Below, in pieces: positions 30,347 to 39,242 of a stretch of DNA of 64,000 nt (the stretch's first letter is position 1; every line of letters starts with the position of its first letter). A program made the translations under genes and the position numbers. Source of the stretch: Candidatus Obscuribacterales bacterium (GTDB lineage Bacteria > Cyanobacteriota > Vampirovibrionia > Obscuribacterales > Obscuribacteraceae); assembly GCA_021732025.1 (NCBI GenBank), contig JAKFVU010000057.1, forward strand, positions 1 to 64,000. Reading direction: 5' to 3'. The notes beneath the pieces were generated by a model that was not told the DNA's origin, searched no databases, and worked only from the letters and a program-made list of their open reading frames with translations.

Positions 30347-30835
30347 ATGAGCGAAGAAAGAAACCTAATTACCTTTGAATCAAAAGAATTCAATACCACA
30401 GAGCCACAAGAGCACTTCATTAATGACTGTTGCTACGGCGATGACTTCTGTAAATGGCTAATTGACGAGCTTAAGAAAAAAGGCATCGAATGTGATAGCG
30501 AACCGGGCCAAGAAGACTTTGGTTGGTATTTTAACTTCTCAGTAAATAAAGTCACTTACTGTCTGGTCTGTGGCTTTCGTTTAGCTGAAGAAAATCCAGA
30601 AACAGAAAAGCAAGAAACTGCAACCAGCAACGGCGACTGGATCATCTGGATTGAGCGCTCTGCCGGCTTCATGTCGAGCCTCTTTGGCGGCCGCAATAAA
30701 GGTATCGATGCAGCCGTGCCACGCCTAATACACAGCACACTGTCTGCTCATCCGGCTATAACCAATATCCGTTGGCACAAGAAAAAAGACTTCGATGCTG
30801 GTCGTGAAGACCTAGCAGTCTCAAGTCCAGAATAA
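30347..30835 (+). CDS. Conserved-looking soluble protein, unknown
   Basis: A 162-aa acidic cytosolic protein with ATG start, eight bases after the TPR gene and so probably co-transcribed. It has several cysteines and tryptophans (DCCYGDDFCKWLIDELKK near residue 30; FGWYFNFSV near 65) and a mixed alpha/beta pattern. No signal peptide or membrane segment. I do not recognise the family; the surroundings do not indicate a role. Confidence 0.7.
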   Translation: MSEERNLITFESKEFNTTEPQEHFINDCCYGDDFCKWLIDELKKKGIECDSEPGQEDFGWYFNFSVNKVTYCLVCGFRLAEENPETEKQETATSNGDWIIWIERSAGFMSSLFGGRNKGIDAAVPRLIHSTLSAHPAITNIRWHKKKDFDAGREDLAVSSPE

Positions 30836-30865
30836 GTCTCTCATTGGCAAATTGCACTTCTTAAG

Positions 30866-30887
30866 CTTAAGACAAGAATGTCTTAAG
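30866..30887. terminator. Inverted repeat, probable terminator or operator
   Basis: CTTAAGACA and TGTCTTAAG are perfect 9-bp arms around the loop AGAA. The hairpin lies 31 bases after the preceding stop. No long T run follows, so it could instead be a protein-binding palindrome for the downstream CorA-like gene; a further CTTAAG half-site lies just upstream. Confidence 0.5.
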
Positions 30888-30967
30888 ACGCTCTTAACCA
30901 TGCCGAGCAGATGATGGCAATAACAAATAGAAAAGAGAAAAGAAAATGAAAAGGATAAACAAGACAA

Positions 30968-31807
30968 ATGAATTCAATAGTTCCTGAAACATGGAAAATA
31001 CCGCCCCAGCTGATAGCCCGCTTCGGCGATAGTGCCGGCAAACAACGAGCCATGAACGCCGAAGGGCATTTGCTTTTAGTTTTACATAACCCAGCTCTCG
31101 ATAACAACACTGGCCTAGAGCGCAAAGCCAAACTGTTATGGCGAGCCCCCTCTGGTGCTTGGGCCTGCAATAGCTATGGCAGCGAGAGCGACTTACTGAA
31201 AAAGCATGTGGCCAGCTTTGCCGCACTAGTAGAACAACTAGAAAACCAAGTGCAAGAAGCAGAAGGCGCAGATGACTATTTTCGCTTACTGCAAGCAATT
31301 GGCCCCCTGCACCGCAGCAGTCGCAACTTGCATAGCACCCTGCAACAAGCTCGGGAGATGGTGAGCGAAGACCGCGAGATTATTGTGGCCAGAGACTCTG
31401 CAGGAGACATCGAAAGGGCCCTCGAACTGCTGCATTTGGACGCCAAAAACGGCTTAGACTACACTGTGGCTCGAAAGAGCGAATTGCAGTCACAGCAAAC
31501 CTATGAGATGGCAGTTAGCGCTCACAGGCTAAATATACTGGCAGCAATCTTCTTCCCAATCACGGCACTAAGTTCAATCTTTGCCATGAATCCAGCTCTT
31601 GCCCCAGAGCATCTACTGCACACAGCTTCGTTCTGGACAGTGGTAGGCGCAGGGACAATTTCGGGCCTACTACTCAGTCGCACCCTCTCTAAAACAGTTC
31701 AAAGCAGCCCCAAGCCCATCGTCAGCAATCGGTCGCGCTATGGCGCCCAAGCGAACAAGAAGGTCAAACCAAAGCAAAAGACCGAAAGGCTAAGGCAGGC
31801 GTTTTAA
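30968..31807 (+). CDS. CorA-like membrane protein with altered GMN signature
   Basis: The C-terminal architecture is that of the CorA divalent-cation channel family: a long helical region (about 75-205), the first membrane helix AHRLNILAAIFFPITALSS, the signature position immediately after it, and a second helix about 40 residues later. Instead of the almost invariant Gly-Met-Asn the sequence reads FAMN, Ala replacing Gly. The N-terminal domain is short and divergent. The C-terminus is basic. It could be a cation channel with changed selectivity or a ZntB-like transporter. Its 3' end overlaps the convergent histidine kinase by 18 bases. Confidence 0.75.
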   Translation: MNSIVPETWKIPPQLIARFGDSAGKQRAMNAEGHLLLVLHNPALDNNTGLERKAKLLWRAPSGAWACNSYGSESDLLKKHVASFAALVEQLENQVQEAEGADDYFRLLQAIGPLHRSSRNLHSTLQQAREMVSEDREIIVARDSAGDIERALELLHLDAKNGLDYTVARKSELQSQQTYEMAVSAHRLNILAAIFFPITALSSIFAMNPALAPEHLLHTASFWTVVGAGTISGLLLSRTLSKTVQSSPKPIVSNRSRYGAQANKKVKPKQKTERLRQAF

Positions 31808-33037
31808 ACTGACAGTAAAACGACTACCCTTGCCCACTTCGCTTTCTACTTGAATTTCGCCTTTGTGTCTATCAATAATCGCCTTGACGATCGCCAAGCC
31901 TAAGCCGAAGCCTCCGATATCTCGAGAGCGCGATTTGTCGACGCGGTAAAAGCGCTGAAAAATATGAGGCATACTTTCTTCTGGGATACCAATTCCAGTA
32001 TCTTCCACCGAAATTCTGAGCCAATCGCCATCTACCTGATATTTGACATGGACCACCCCATTTTCATCGGTATAGCGAATAGCATTTGCTACTAAATTAA
32101 GCAGAAGCCGCTCTAACGATTCGCTATTGCCGAGTAATGTCACATCTGGCAATGGCTCGCAGCAAAGCTCGATACGTCTAGCACGAGCCAATTGTTCACA
32201 CTCAGCCAATACTGGCAGAGCGATTGATTCGAGGCGAATATGATCAATTGGGGCAGGGTAATCTGGTGATTCCATGCGCGATAGCACCACCAAGCTTTGA
32301 CCTAGTGACTTCATGCGTCCACTAGCGCGGTTTATGATGGCGAGCACGTTTGAGCCTAGCTGACTGTCTTCGAAGGTAGCTTCAAGGGTTTGTACTGAAG
32401 CCTCGATGACGCTAATTGGAGTATTAATTTCATGGGCAGCATCGGCGACAAATTGGCGCAAAAGCTCCATAGTTTCTTCAACCGGTTTAACAGCATTGCC
32501 CGCGAACCAAGAGCCGCACACGGCAACAGCAAGAGCCAAAAATGGTGAAAGTGAGACCATGGTCAATACAATTTGTTTGAGGGCATCGTCTCGCTGCCGT
32601 ACAGAAACTTGCACCTGTAGGTAGCCACTAAGTTTAGTATCGTCTTGTATCTCAATAAAAAATGAACGCAAATTGATATCATCGAGCGAAGATTGATTAG
32701 GCCCATCGACCCGAACAAAGCCAGAGCTTAATTGCCTGTGGCCGATTGGTCCGAATTCCTCTAGCAAATGACGTTGCGCGTCAAACACTTGGATGCTGAA
32801 AGGCACCTCTTCATGCCGTGACTGCGCGCGCATGCCCCAGCGGTTAAGAGAAGGTCCGCGAGCAGTTATATCGACGGAGGGTAAGACTTCTGCAGCAAGA
32901 CCCTGAAGTTCATTATCAATAGATCTATCCAATTGCGCGGCGAACATAAAGATCGCCACAGCACCACCAAGGAAGTAAAGCAGAACAAAGAGAAGAACGA
33001 ACTCTATTGTCAGCCTTCGGCGCAGGTCATGTTTCAC
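31790..33037 (-). CDS. Membrane sensor histidine kinase
   Basis: Two membrane helices (about 11-34 and 159-180) enclose a roughly 120-residue extracytoplasmic sensor. Phospho-accepting His202 lies in ADAAHEINTPIS, and the ATPase domain carries the N box LLNLVANAIRYT, DTGIGIP and GGFGLGLAIVK. The short linker after the second helix lacks a full HAMP domain. It starts with GTG directly after the stop of the response regulator gene, so the pair is translationally coupled, and both follow a SulP transporter gene in the same direction. It probably monitors the ion handled by that transporter or the related membrane state. Confidence 0.93.
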   Translation of the reverse strand: MKHDLRRRLTIEFVLLFVLLYFLGGAVAIFMFAAQLDRSIDNELQGLAAEVLPSVDITARGPSLNRWGMRAQSRHEEVPFSIQVFDAQRHLLEEFGPIGHRQLSSGFVRVDGPNQSSLDDINLRSFFIEIQDDTKLSGYLQVQVSVRQRDDALKQIVLTMVSLSPFLALAVAVCGSWFAGNAVKPVEETMELLRQFVADAAHEINTPISVIEASVQTLEATFEDSQLGSNVLAIINRASGRMKSLGQSLVVLSRMESPDYPAPIDHIRLESIALPVLAECEQLARARRIELCCEPLPDVTLLGNSESLERLLLNLVANAIRYTDENGVVHVKYQVDGDWLRISVEDTGIGIPEESMPHIFQRFYRVDKSRSRDIGGFGLGLAIVKAIIDRHKGEIQVESEVGKGSRFTVSLKRLP

Positions 33038-33712
33038 TTAAGCTTCACCGAGTTTATAACCGACACCGTAGACAGTGGCAATAATAGACGGTGTTCCAGC
33101 CGTATCTAGTTTCTTTCTTACTCTGGTTACATGACCACGCACAGTGTCAAGAAGAGCCTCGGTATCAGATTCCCAGACACTCGACAAAAGGTCTTCAGCG
33201 GAAAATACTTGATGGGGATGACGCAGAAAGAATTCGAACAAGCGAAATTCTTTTGGCAAAAGATGCACTTCATGGCCGCCTTTCAGCACCTTGAATTCGT
33301 TAACGTCAATTTCCAAATCGCGAAAACGCATTACATCTTGGGCCTGGCCATGATTACGACGTAGTACAGCACGCACTCTAGCTGCCAATTCCTTTAATTG
33401 AAATGGTTTTGTCATGTAGTCATCGGCACCAGAGTCTAATCCAGTTTCTTTGTCATCCACATGACCCTTAGCAGTAACCATGATGATTCCAGCGGAGCCA
33501 CCAGATTTACGATAGCGCTTGCAAATTTCCATTCCATTGACCGAAGGCAACATGATGTCGAGGATGACGACATCATAGTTGTTGGTTTCCATGCGAATAA
33601 GAGCTTCTAAACCATCGTCGGCAATCTCAACTAGATGATGGTCTTTAACGAGCCAGTTCTTTACAAGCTCTGCCAAATCGGCTTCGTCTTCAACTATTAG
33701 AATTTTCGCCAT
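33038..33712 (-). CDS. OmpR-family response regulator
   Basis: DNA-binding response regulator of 224 aa: receiver domain (1-120) with acidic pocket in LIVEDEADL, phosphoacceptor Asp52 in VVILDIMLPSVNG and Lys in TKPFQL, then a winged-helix output domain (about 128-222) with LLPKEFRLFEFFLRHP and the C-terminal TVYGVGYKLGE. It is cotranscribed with its kinase and lies 39 bases downstream of the SulP gene. It may control this operon and the divergent Ehr operon; repeats suited to a dimeric regulator lie in the region between them. Confidence 0.95.
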   Translation of the reverse strand: MAKILIVEDEADLAELVKNWLVKDHHLVEIADDGLEALIRMETNNYDVVILDIMLPSVNGMEICKRYRKSGGSAGIIMVTAKGHVDDKETGLDSGADDYMTKPFQLKELAARVRAVLRRNHGQAQDVMRFRDLEIDVNEFKVLKGGHEVHLLPKEFRLFEFFLRHPHQVFSAEDLLSSVWESDTEALLDTVRGHVTRVRKKLDTAGTPSIIATVYGVGYKLGEA

Positions 33713-33751
33713 AGAGTCAATGATACACCGATTGGCAAGTCAGTTGCTTTC

Positions 33752-35377
33752 TTAACCTGCTACCACATGCTTACGCGACGCTGTCGGATGCTTCGTGACG
33801 CTTTGATGAAGCTCCAAGCCGCGATACTCAACAGAGCCACCGCTATTGGCTTGATCACGAGCAAAATCGTGCAAGTGTTCCATCACCGTATGGTCAATAA
33901 ATGTAGCACTGCCGAGGTCAATCACAACTTTTTTACCGGGGGGAATTTTAGCCAGATGTTTTTTTAAAGAGAGGTAATTTGAGAATATTGCCGCCTCATT
34001 AATTCTCAAAATCATCGTATCAGCCCCTTGCTCTTCCAGCACCGCATTGGCCTTGAAAAGCTGGTTAATACGCACACCACGCAAGATATGCAACAAGAAT
34101 TTGACCGCCACTCCAGCGCCAACACCAACTAACAAATCAGTGGCGAGAGTAACAACAATAGTGATGTTAAAGAGCAAACTTTGCTCCCAACCAATGGCGT
34201 GGGTATCTCTAAATACCTTCGGTGATGCCAACCGGTAACCAGTGAAGACCAGCAGAGCAGCAAGAGATGAAAGAGGAATTGAGTTGATCATTGAAGCGGC
34301 TAAGAGCACAAAAACAAAAATAAAGAAGCCGTGAAAGAAATTAGACCAGCGGGTTTTGGCACCATTAGTAATATTAGCCGTACTGCGAACAATCTCAGCA
34401 ATCATCGGCAAGCCACCAATCATGCCTGAAATAGCGCTACCTAATCCAACAGCAGATAAGTCTTTGCTCAAATTAGCATGCCGCTTATATGGGTCAAGTT
34501 TATCAACGGCAGAGCAACTCAACACTGTTTCAATGCCTTGAACAAGCGTAATCGACAAAACCGAAAGCCAGAATCCATCCATAGTAATTGCTTTAAAATC
34601 AGGACCAGTAAAGGCTGTTGCCATATTAGTGGGAACCTGTACTAAGCACTTAAGTGGATTAATATCAAAGCTTTGACCGGCAAAGGCATATGAATGTTTT
34701 GTAGTAATGTGAAAAACAAAACCCAGACCACAAGCGGCTAGCACCACAATTATTGGGGCCGGAATCTTACGCAAGAATCCGCCTTTGACAAAAGTAAGAC
34801 CAATTAAAATCAACATACTCATAACGCCAATTGCAGCAATCTCTGGATTGGCGTGGACAATAGTAAAAGGCAACTTGAGAAATAGTTCGATTGGTTCTTT
34901 GGAAGGCGGTGCTACACCTAACATCACCGGAAACTGCTTGAGCATAATAACGATGCCAATCGAAGCCAACATTCCGTGCACCACTGATGCTGGGAAAAAC
35001 TTACCCAACTCACCGGCCTTTAATAAGCCCATGACAAAGAGAAGAACACCAGATATGACAATAGCGGCTAATGTAGCGTGGTAGCCCTGACTGCCACCAC
35101 CCAAGCGATCAACCGAACTCAAGAGAACAACGATTAGACCGGCAGCTGGGCCGTTAATCGTGACGAATGAGCCGCTTATTTGCGAGACAAATAAACCACC
35201 GATCATGGCGCCAATAATGCCAGCCATGGGCGGCATGCCCGATGCCATGGCAATACCAAGCGAAAGCGGCAAAGCTATAAGGAAGAGAATAAAGCCTGAG
35301 ACAATATCAGATTTCCAGTTCTGCTTCAGTCCAGCCCATCGATCGGCTGGCAATACTGTAATATTCTGCTCTGACAT
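33752..35377 (-). CDS. SulP-family inorganic anion transporter
   Basis: About twelve membrane helices (20-420) of the SLC26/SulP type, followed by a STAS domain (about 450-540) with the segment VVIDLGSATFIDHTVMEHL. The family moves sulfate, bicarbonate or other anions, often coupled to sodium or protons. The N-terminal core GMPPMAGIIGAMIGG and helix 3 pattern are typical. The initiation site has two ATGs in a row; GGAG is three bases before the first and six before the second, so I favour the second (35377). It is the first gene of a SulP-regulator-kinase operon and divergent from a respiratory-type ion-pumping operon. The substrate cannot be decided. Confidence 0.93.
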   Translation of the reverse strand: MSEQNITVLPADRWAGLKQNWKSDIVSGFILFLIALPLSLGIAMASGMPPMAGIIGAMIGGLFVSQISGSFVTINGPAAGLIVVLLSSVDRLGGGSQGYHATLAAIVISGVLLFVMGLLKAGELGKFFPASVVHGMLASIGIVIMLKQFPVMLGVAPPSKEPIELFLKLPFTIVHANPEIAAIGVMSMLILIGLTFVKGGFLRKIPAPIIVVLAACGLGFVFHITTKHSYAFAGQSFDINPLKCLVQVPTNMATAFTGPDFKAITMDGFWLSVLSITLVQGIETVLSCSAVDKLDPYKRHANLSKDLSAVGLGSAISGMIGGLPMIAEIVRSTANITNGAKTRWSNFFHGFFIFVFVLLAASMINSIPLSSLAALLVFTGYRLASPKVFRDTHAIGWEQSLLFNITIVVTLATDLLVGVGAGVAVKFLLHILRGVRINQLFKANAVLEEQGADTMILRINEAAIFSNYLSLKKHLAKIPPGKKVVIDLGSATFIDHTVMEHLHDFARDQANSGGSVEYRGLELHQSVTKHPTASRKHVVAG

Positions 35378-35509
35378 CATTGTCTCCAGTATCTCTGGCC
35401 CAAAGCATCATATATAGATGCCCTGGTCGCTCCGAGGAGCGCTGTCGACCGGCCCCAAATTTAGGCCCGTGGTCTTTCTTAGAACGTTAACAGGCAAAAG
35501 TGATGAAGA

Positions 35510-35581
35510 TGTGATCAATTTGCATCCGATCACAAGCAGTTACATTAATACACCTAGATCATCACACTTCGATCACAATCA
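35510..35581. promoter_or_regulatory. Cluster of GATCACA repeats between the SulP and Ehr operons
   Basis: TGTGATC (35510-35516) and GATCACA (35528-35534) form a perfect inverted pair with an 11-base centre. The second arm is part of a 12-base direct repeat, GATCACAAGCAG, found again at 35571 as GATCACAATCAG, 43 bases or about four helical turns away. Another GATCA-type half site lies at 35557. The last copy ends about 36 bases before the first Ehr gene. This looks like an operator set for a dimeric regulator serving the divergent operons. Confidence 0.5.
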
Positions 35582-35616
35582 GCTGCTAGCCTTATGGAGG
35601 CAACCTGTAGAAACTA

Positions 35617-37623
35617 ATGATTAATGACCCCACGACATTTTCGGCCGCCAACCTGTTCACGAGCGCTAGCGCGATATGGCTTGGCGGGCTTGCCATTTCG
35701 GCTGTGGGTAGAGAAAAAGTAAAAAGCAATTTTCTTGCCTTCCTAATGCTGGCAGGAGCGCTCTTAACTCTCAGTGGAGCGGCAATATCATGGAATCAAT
35801 CAATCGAATACAACCAGCTGCAATACATTTGTTTTGGTCTAGCTCGCGCTGACTCTCTTGTAGATCCTCTTAGTGTTCCCTTTCTCGCTTTATTGGGCTT
35901 GCTCGGTTCAGCCACTGCCATAGCAAGCCCCTGTCATACAGCTGCTCTCAATAGCCAAGGCAAACGCGGTCATTACTGGAAACTATCATTTATTTTCCTG
36001 ATCGGCATGCAGCAGGTTTTACTAGCCGCCAATGGCATCGCATTTTTGGTGTTTTGGGAAATAATGTCATTGTCTTCAGCAGCGCTAGTAGCCTCTGACC
36101 ACATTCGACATCGGGCTCAACGAGCGGCTTTCGCTTACTTGACAGCCACGCGCATCTCGACAGCCTTAATTACAGCTGCCTTTCTCTGGATGCATCACAA
36201 CACTGGCAGTTGGTCTTTGAGTGCCTGGCACTTCGGAACCGAACAGAGCTTGGTTGCGGCCTTCTTCCTTCTGTTTGCGGTCTGCACCAAAGCCGGGGTC
36301 TGGCCCATGCATGTCTGGCTGCCCTTGGCGTACCCAGAGCCACCCGGTCCGACCTCAGCACTGTTCAGTGGGCTGGTCGGAAACATGGCAATCTTTCTAC
36401 TAATGCGCCTACTGCTAGCGGGCCAATGCAGCCATCTAAGCATTGCATATGCTGCTATCGCGCTAGGTACAATCTCATCTTTGTGGGGCGTGCTCTTTGC
36501 CTTAATGGAGCGCGATCTAAAAAAACTATTGGCCTACAGTACTGTAGAAAACATGGGAATTATTCTCACTGCTATTGGTGTTGCTATTCTGGCTCACTGC
36601 CACAACCTTACAGCCATAGCCACTCTTGCAGCAGCTGCGGCACTCTTTCATACCCTCAACCACGGCTTGGTTAAAGCCTTGCTATTTCTTGGTGCCGCAT
36701 CGGTAGAGCGAGCCGTACACACTAGAGAGTTGACGGCTCTAGGCGGGCTGGCTAAAAATATGCCGTGGACGATGCTATGTTTCTTCATCGGCTCGCTCTC
36801 TATTTGTGCCATGCCACCAATGAATTGCTTTGCCAGCAAGTGGCTGGTCTATCAAACTTTCTTCCAACTCTCCTATGCCAATGCCCCAATTTTAGAACGA
36901 GCGATGTCACTGGCCATGGTAGGCATACTGGCATTTGTTGGCGCGCTCTCATTGGCCTGTTTCACTAAAGCAGTAGGCATTGCTTTTCTCGGAAGGCCGC
37001 GCTCCAACGCCGCTGCTAAGGCCAAAGAATCAACAACCAATGGTCCAGACGGGCTAATCATCGCCCAACTTTTGTTGGCTGTCGCCTGCGTCATGATCGG
37101 CACCTCAGTGCCAATTGCCTTAGATGGCTTAGCTCCTGCCGTTCGCCAGCTCACCCACGATCAATTCTTAGTGGGTTCAAGCCTCTTCCCTATTCCCCAG
37201 GGCCAACTTGCTCTGGTTGGTGGCATTTTGGTATCAAGCATTTATCTGTTTGTGTTAGGTCGTCGTTCAGCTGAAGTGAAGAGCTACATCACCTGGGATT
37301 GCGGCTTCGGGCCTCTATCTACTAGAGCTGAAGAAACTGGCTCAAGTTTCTCGCACCCGATTGGACGAATATTCTCACAAATTTTGCAATTAAAAGTGAC
37401 CACCGAAATTTCGGGCAAAGACCGGCGCCATTTTCCTGAGTCGGTGCGGGTTGAGACCTTCATGACACCAATTCTTGAAACAAAACTATACCGCCCGGTA
37501 ATGGGAATCTTTGATTGGCTCTCGTCTTCCCTCGTGCGCCTGCAGACTGGCAGCATTCACATTCACTTACTCTATGTGTTCTTAACCATGGTCTTACTCG
37601 TATTCTTGGGGACAAACATATGA
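35617..37623 (+). CDS. hyfB: HyfB/NuoL-like ion-translocating subunit of an Ehr complex
   Basis: A 668-aa polytopic protein of the Mrp-antiporter/NuoL family, one of the two large ion-pumping subunits of hydrogenase-4-type complexes. The conserved helix region WPMHVWLPLAYPEPPGPTSA and the lysine-bearing broken helices expected for the family are present, with about fifteen membrane helices. First gene of a tightly packed operon. The ATG is preceded by GGAGG at an unusually long 16-base distance; a seven-codon frame beginning at 35594 ends in TAATG overlapping this start, so coupling from a mini-ORF is possible. The next gene overlaps by four bases (ATGA). Confidence 0.9.
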   Translation: MINDPTTFSAANLFTSASAIWLGGLAISAVGREKVKSNFLAFLMLAGALLTLSGAAISWNQSIEYNQLQYICFGLARADSLVDPLSVPFLALLGLLGSATAIASPCHTAALNSQGKRGHYWKLSFIFLIGMQQVLLAANGIAFLVFWEIMSLSSAALVASDHIRHRAQRAAFAYLTATRISTALITAAFLWMHHNTGSWSLSAWHFGTEQSLVAAFFLLFAVCTKAGVWPMHVWLPLAYPEPPGPTSALFSGLVGNMAIFLLMRLLLAGQCSHLSIAYAAIALGTISSLWGVLFALMERDLKKLLAYSTVENMGIILTAIGVAILAHCHNLTAIATLAAAAALFHTLNHGLVKALLFLGAASVERAVHTRELTALGGLAKNMPWTMLCFFIGSLSICAMPPMNCFASKWLVYQTFFQLSYANAPILERAMSLAMVGILAFVGALSLACFTKAVGIAFLGRPRSNAAAKAKESTTNGPDGLIIAQLLLAVACVMIGTSVPIALDGLAPAVRQLTHDQFLVGSSLFPIPQGQLALVGGILVSSIYLFVLGRRSAEVKSYITWDCGFGPLSTRAEETGSSFSHPIGRIFSQILQLKVTTEISGKDRRHFPESVRVETFMTPILETKLYRPVMGIFDWLSSSLVRLQTGSIHIHLLYVFLTMVLLVFLGTNI

Positions 37624-38570
37624 CCTCAATCAATACCGATGCAATTTTAGAGACACTGGTTTTTATTGCTATTTTTCTGCTCTTGCCACCACTACTGGTT
37701 GGCATCATTCGCAAGACCAAAGCACGCTTTCAAAACCGCATCGGTGCGCCGCTTCTGCAACCTTACTTCGACCTGCTCAAGCTGCTTAGTAAGGGCGAAA
37801 CCATTAGCAAACATACTAGTTGGATTTTTCGCAGCACTGCCGCCATTAATGTTTCGCTACTAATAATTTTGGCATTTCTAGCACCATGGACATCACTGCG
37901 CCCCTTCAATTTAGGTGCCGATCTCTTCTTGGTCATTTACCTGTTGGCTCTCACCCGCTTCTTTACTGTGCTCTCAGCGCTCGATGCCGGATCTGCTTTT
38001 GGCGGCTTTGGTGCAAGTCGCGAAGTAACCTTGGCCCTGCTGGTTGAGCCAGCTGTAATACTGTGTTTAGCGGCAATTGGGTCAGTTAGTCAAACTAGTG
38101 ACCTTGGAGTAGCATTCTCCTTTAACAATATTGCTTTAGCCAATCAACCCGGTCTCTGGTTCATAGCCGGCTGTGGTCTGTTTCTTGCTAGTCTCGTAGA
38201 ACTATCACGCATGCCTGCCGATGACCCAACCACACACCTTGAATTAACCATGGTGCACGAAGCCATGATTCTAGAAAACTCGGCAGCGAATCTAGCATTA
38301 GTTGAATACGCTCACTTTTTAAAGATATTGATTTTACTGGGCATATCTAGTCAATGCCTACTGCACGCCATCCCCTTCTTCTGGCACACCACTGAACTCA
38401 TATTGGTATTGTCGTCAATAGTGAGCATCATGATTTTGGCAGCCAGCATCGCCATCATAGAGAGCGTTGCCGTAAAGCTGCGCTGGACCAAATTACCAGA
38501 ATTCATTGCCTACTCAGTGGCCATGAGCATTTTCTGTGTCTTTATCGCCCTCAGCAAAAATCTCAATTAG
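37620..38570 (+). CDS. hyfC: HyfC/NuoH-like membrane anchor subunit
   Basis: A 316-aa protein with about eight membrane helices, homologous to HycD/HyfC and NuoH, the subunit that connects the peripheral arm to the membrane. Conserved cytoplasmic loops are visible: ARFQNRIGAPLLQPYFDL near the N-terminus and RMPADDPTTHLELTMVHEA at about 200. The latter holds the acidic residues of the quinone/ion pathway. The start is the ATG overlapping the previous stop; the frame's 35-codon upstream extension is a shadow of hyfB. Co-transcribed with the following genes. Confidence 0.93.
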   Translation: MTSINTDAILETLVFIAIFLLLPPLLVGIIRKTKARFQNRIGAPLLQPYFDLLKLLSKGETISKHTSWIFRSTAAINVSLLIILAFLAPWTSLRPFNLGADLFLVIYLLALTRFFTVLSALDAGSAFGGFGASREVTLALLVEPAVILCLAAIGSVSQTSDLGVAFSFNNIALANQPGLWFIAGCGLFLASLVELSRMPADDPTTHLELTMVHEAMILENSAANLALVEYAHFLKILILLGISSQCLLHAIPFFWHTTELILVLSSIVSIMILAASIAIIESVAVKLRWTKLPEFIAYSVAMSIFCVFIALSKNLN

Positions 38571-38591
38571 TGTAAGAGGAAGATAAATAAA

Positions 38592-39242
38592 ATGATTCTC
38601 GACACATTCGAAGCACTGGCCATGGTGGCAGCAATATTTGCAATTTTGATTTTAGGCACGACTCACCTGCGCACAAACTTATCATTCTATTCGCTTCACA
38701 CGATGGCCATCGCGGCAGTGACAGCTTGGATTGCCAGCATTACTCATGAAGATCATCTCTACCTTGTGGCAGCTGGTGTGTTTATCATCAAATCGTGCAG
38801 CATTCCCTGGTTTCTCAATAGCGTTATAAAGAAAATCAATGTTGGCACCGATGGTGGCGCATTTATCGCCGCCCCTCTTTCTATGCACCTCGGGGCTTTA
38901 ATGCTGGGATTATCATTCATGATCAGTCAGCAAATACCGGGTTTAATTGGAGAGGCCGATTCACGTCTAGGCTCAACAGCCGCGATGTCGATTCTCTTTT
39001 CAGGGGTTCTTTTAATGCTTACCAGGCGCGCGGCAATTAGTCAGATTGTCGGTTTTCTTGTAATTGAAAATGGCATTTATCTTTTTGCTGTAACTCAGAC
39101 TCACGGCATGCCGCTGATGATTGAAATGGGTCTCTTGCTCGAAGTATTGGTGGCCGTAATGGTGGCCGGACTACTGCTCTTCAATATCAAAAAGAGCTTC
39201 GAGCATATCGATGTCAGTCAATTGACGGAGCTAAAAGACTGA
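38592..39242 (+). CDS. hyfE: HyfE-like membrane subunit
   Basis: A 216-aa protein with six to seven membrane helices, matching HyfE in length and position; its C-terminal half is related to NuoK/MrpC subunits. Conserved features include the acidic VIENGIYLFA segment and EMGLLLEVLVAVMVAGLL. It forms part of the membrane arm between the ion pumps. Its stop overlaps the next start by one base (TGATG), so translation is coupled. Confidence 0.9.
   Translation: MILDTFEALAMVAAIFAILILGTTHLRTNLSFYSLHTMAIAAVTAWIASITHEDHLYLVAAGVFIIKSCSIPWFLNSVIKKINVGTDGGAFIAAPLSMHLGALMLGLSFMISQQIPGLIGEADSRLGSTAAMSILFSGVLLMLTRRAAISQIVGFLVIENGIYLFAVTQTHGMPLMIEMGLLLEVLVAVMVAGLLLFNIKKSFEHIDVSQLTELKD

Noticed and set aside
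30894-31298. 134-codon minus-strand frame
   Set aside because: Antisense to the CorA-like gene, hydrophobic only because of base composition; no ribosome site.
35425-35450. Hairpin in the SulP-Ehr intergenic region
   Set aside because: A small interrupted stem (GGTCG/CGACC plus CTCC/GGAG) without a T run or conserved riboswitch pattern; not enough to call an element.
36210-36674. 154-codon frame inside hyfB
   Set aside because: Other-frame shadow of a strongly conserved membrane protein.
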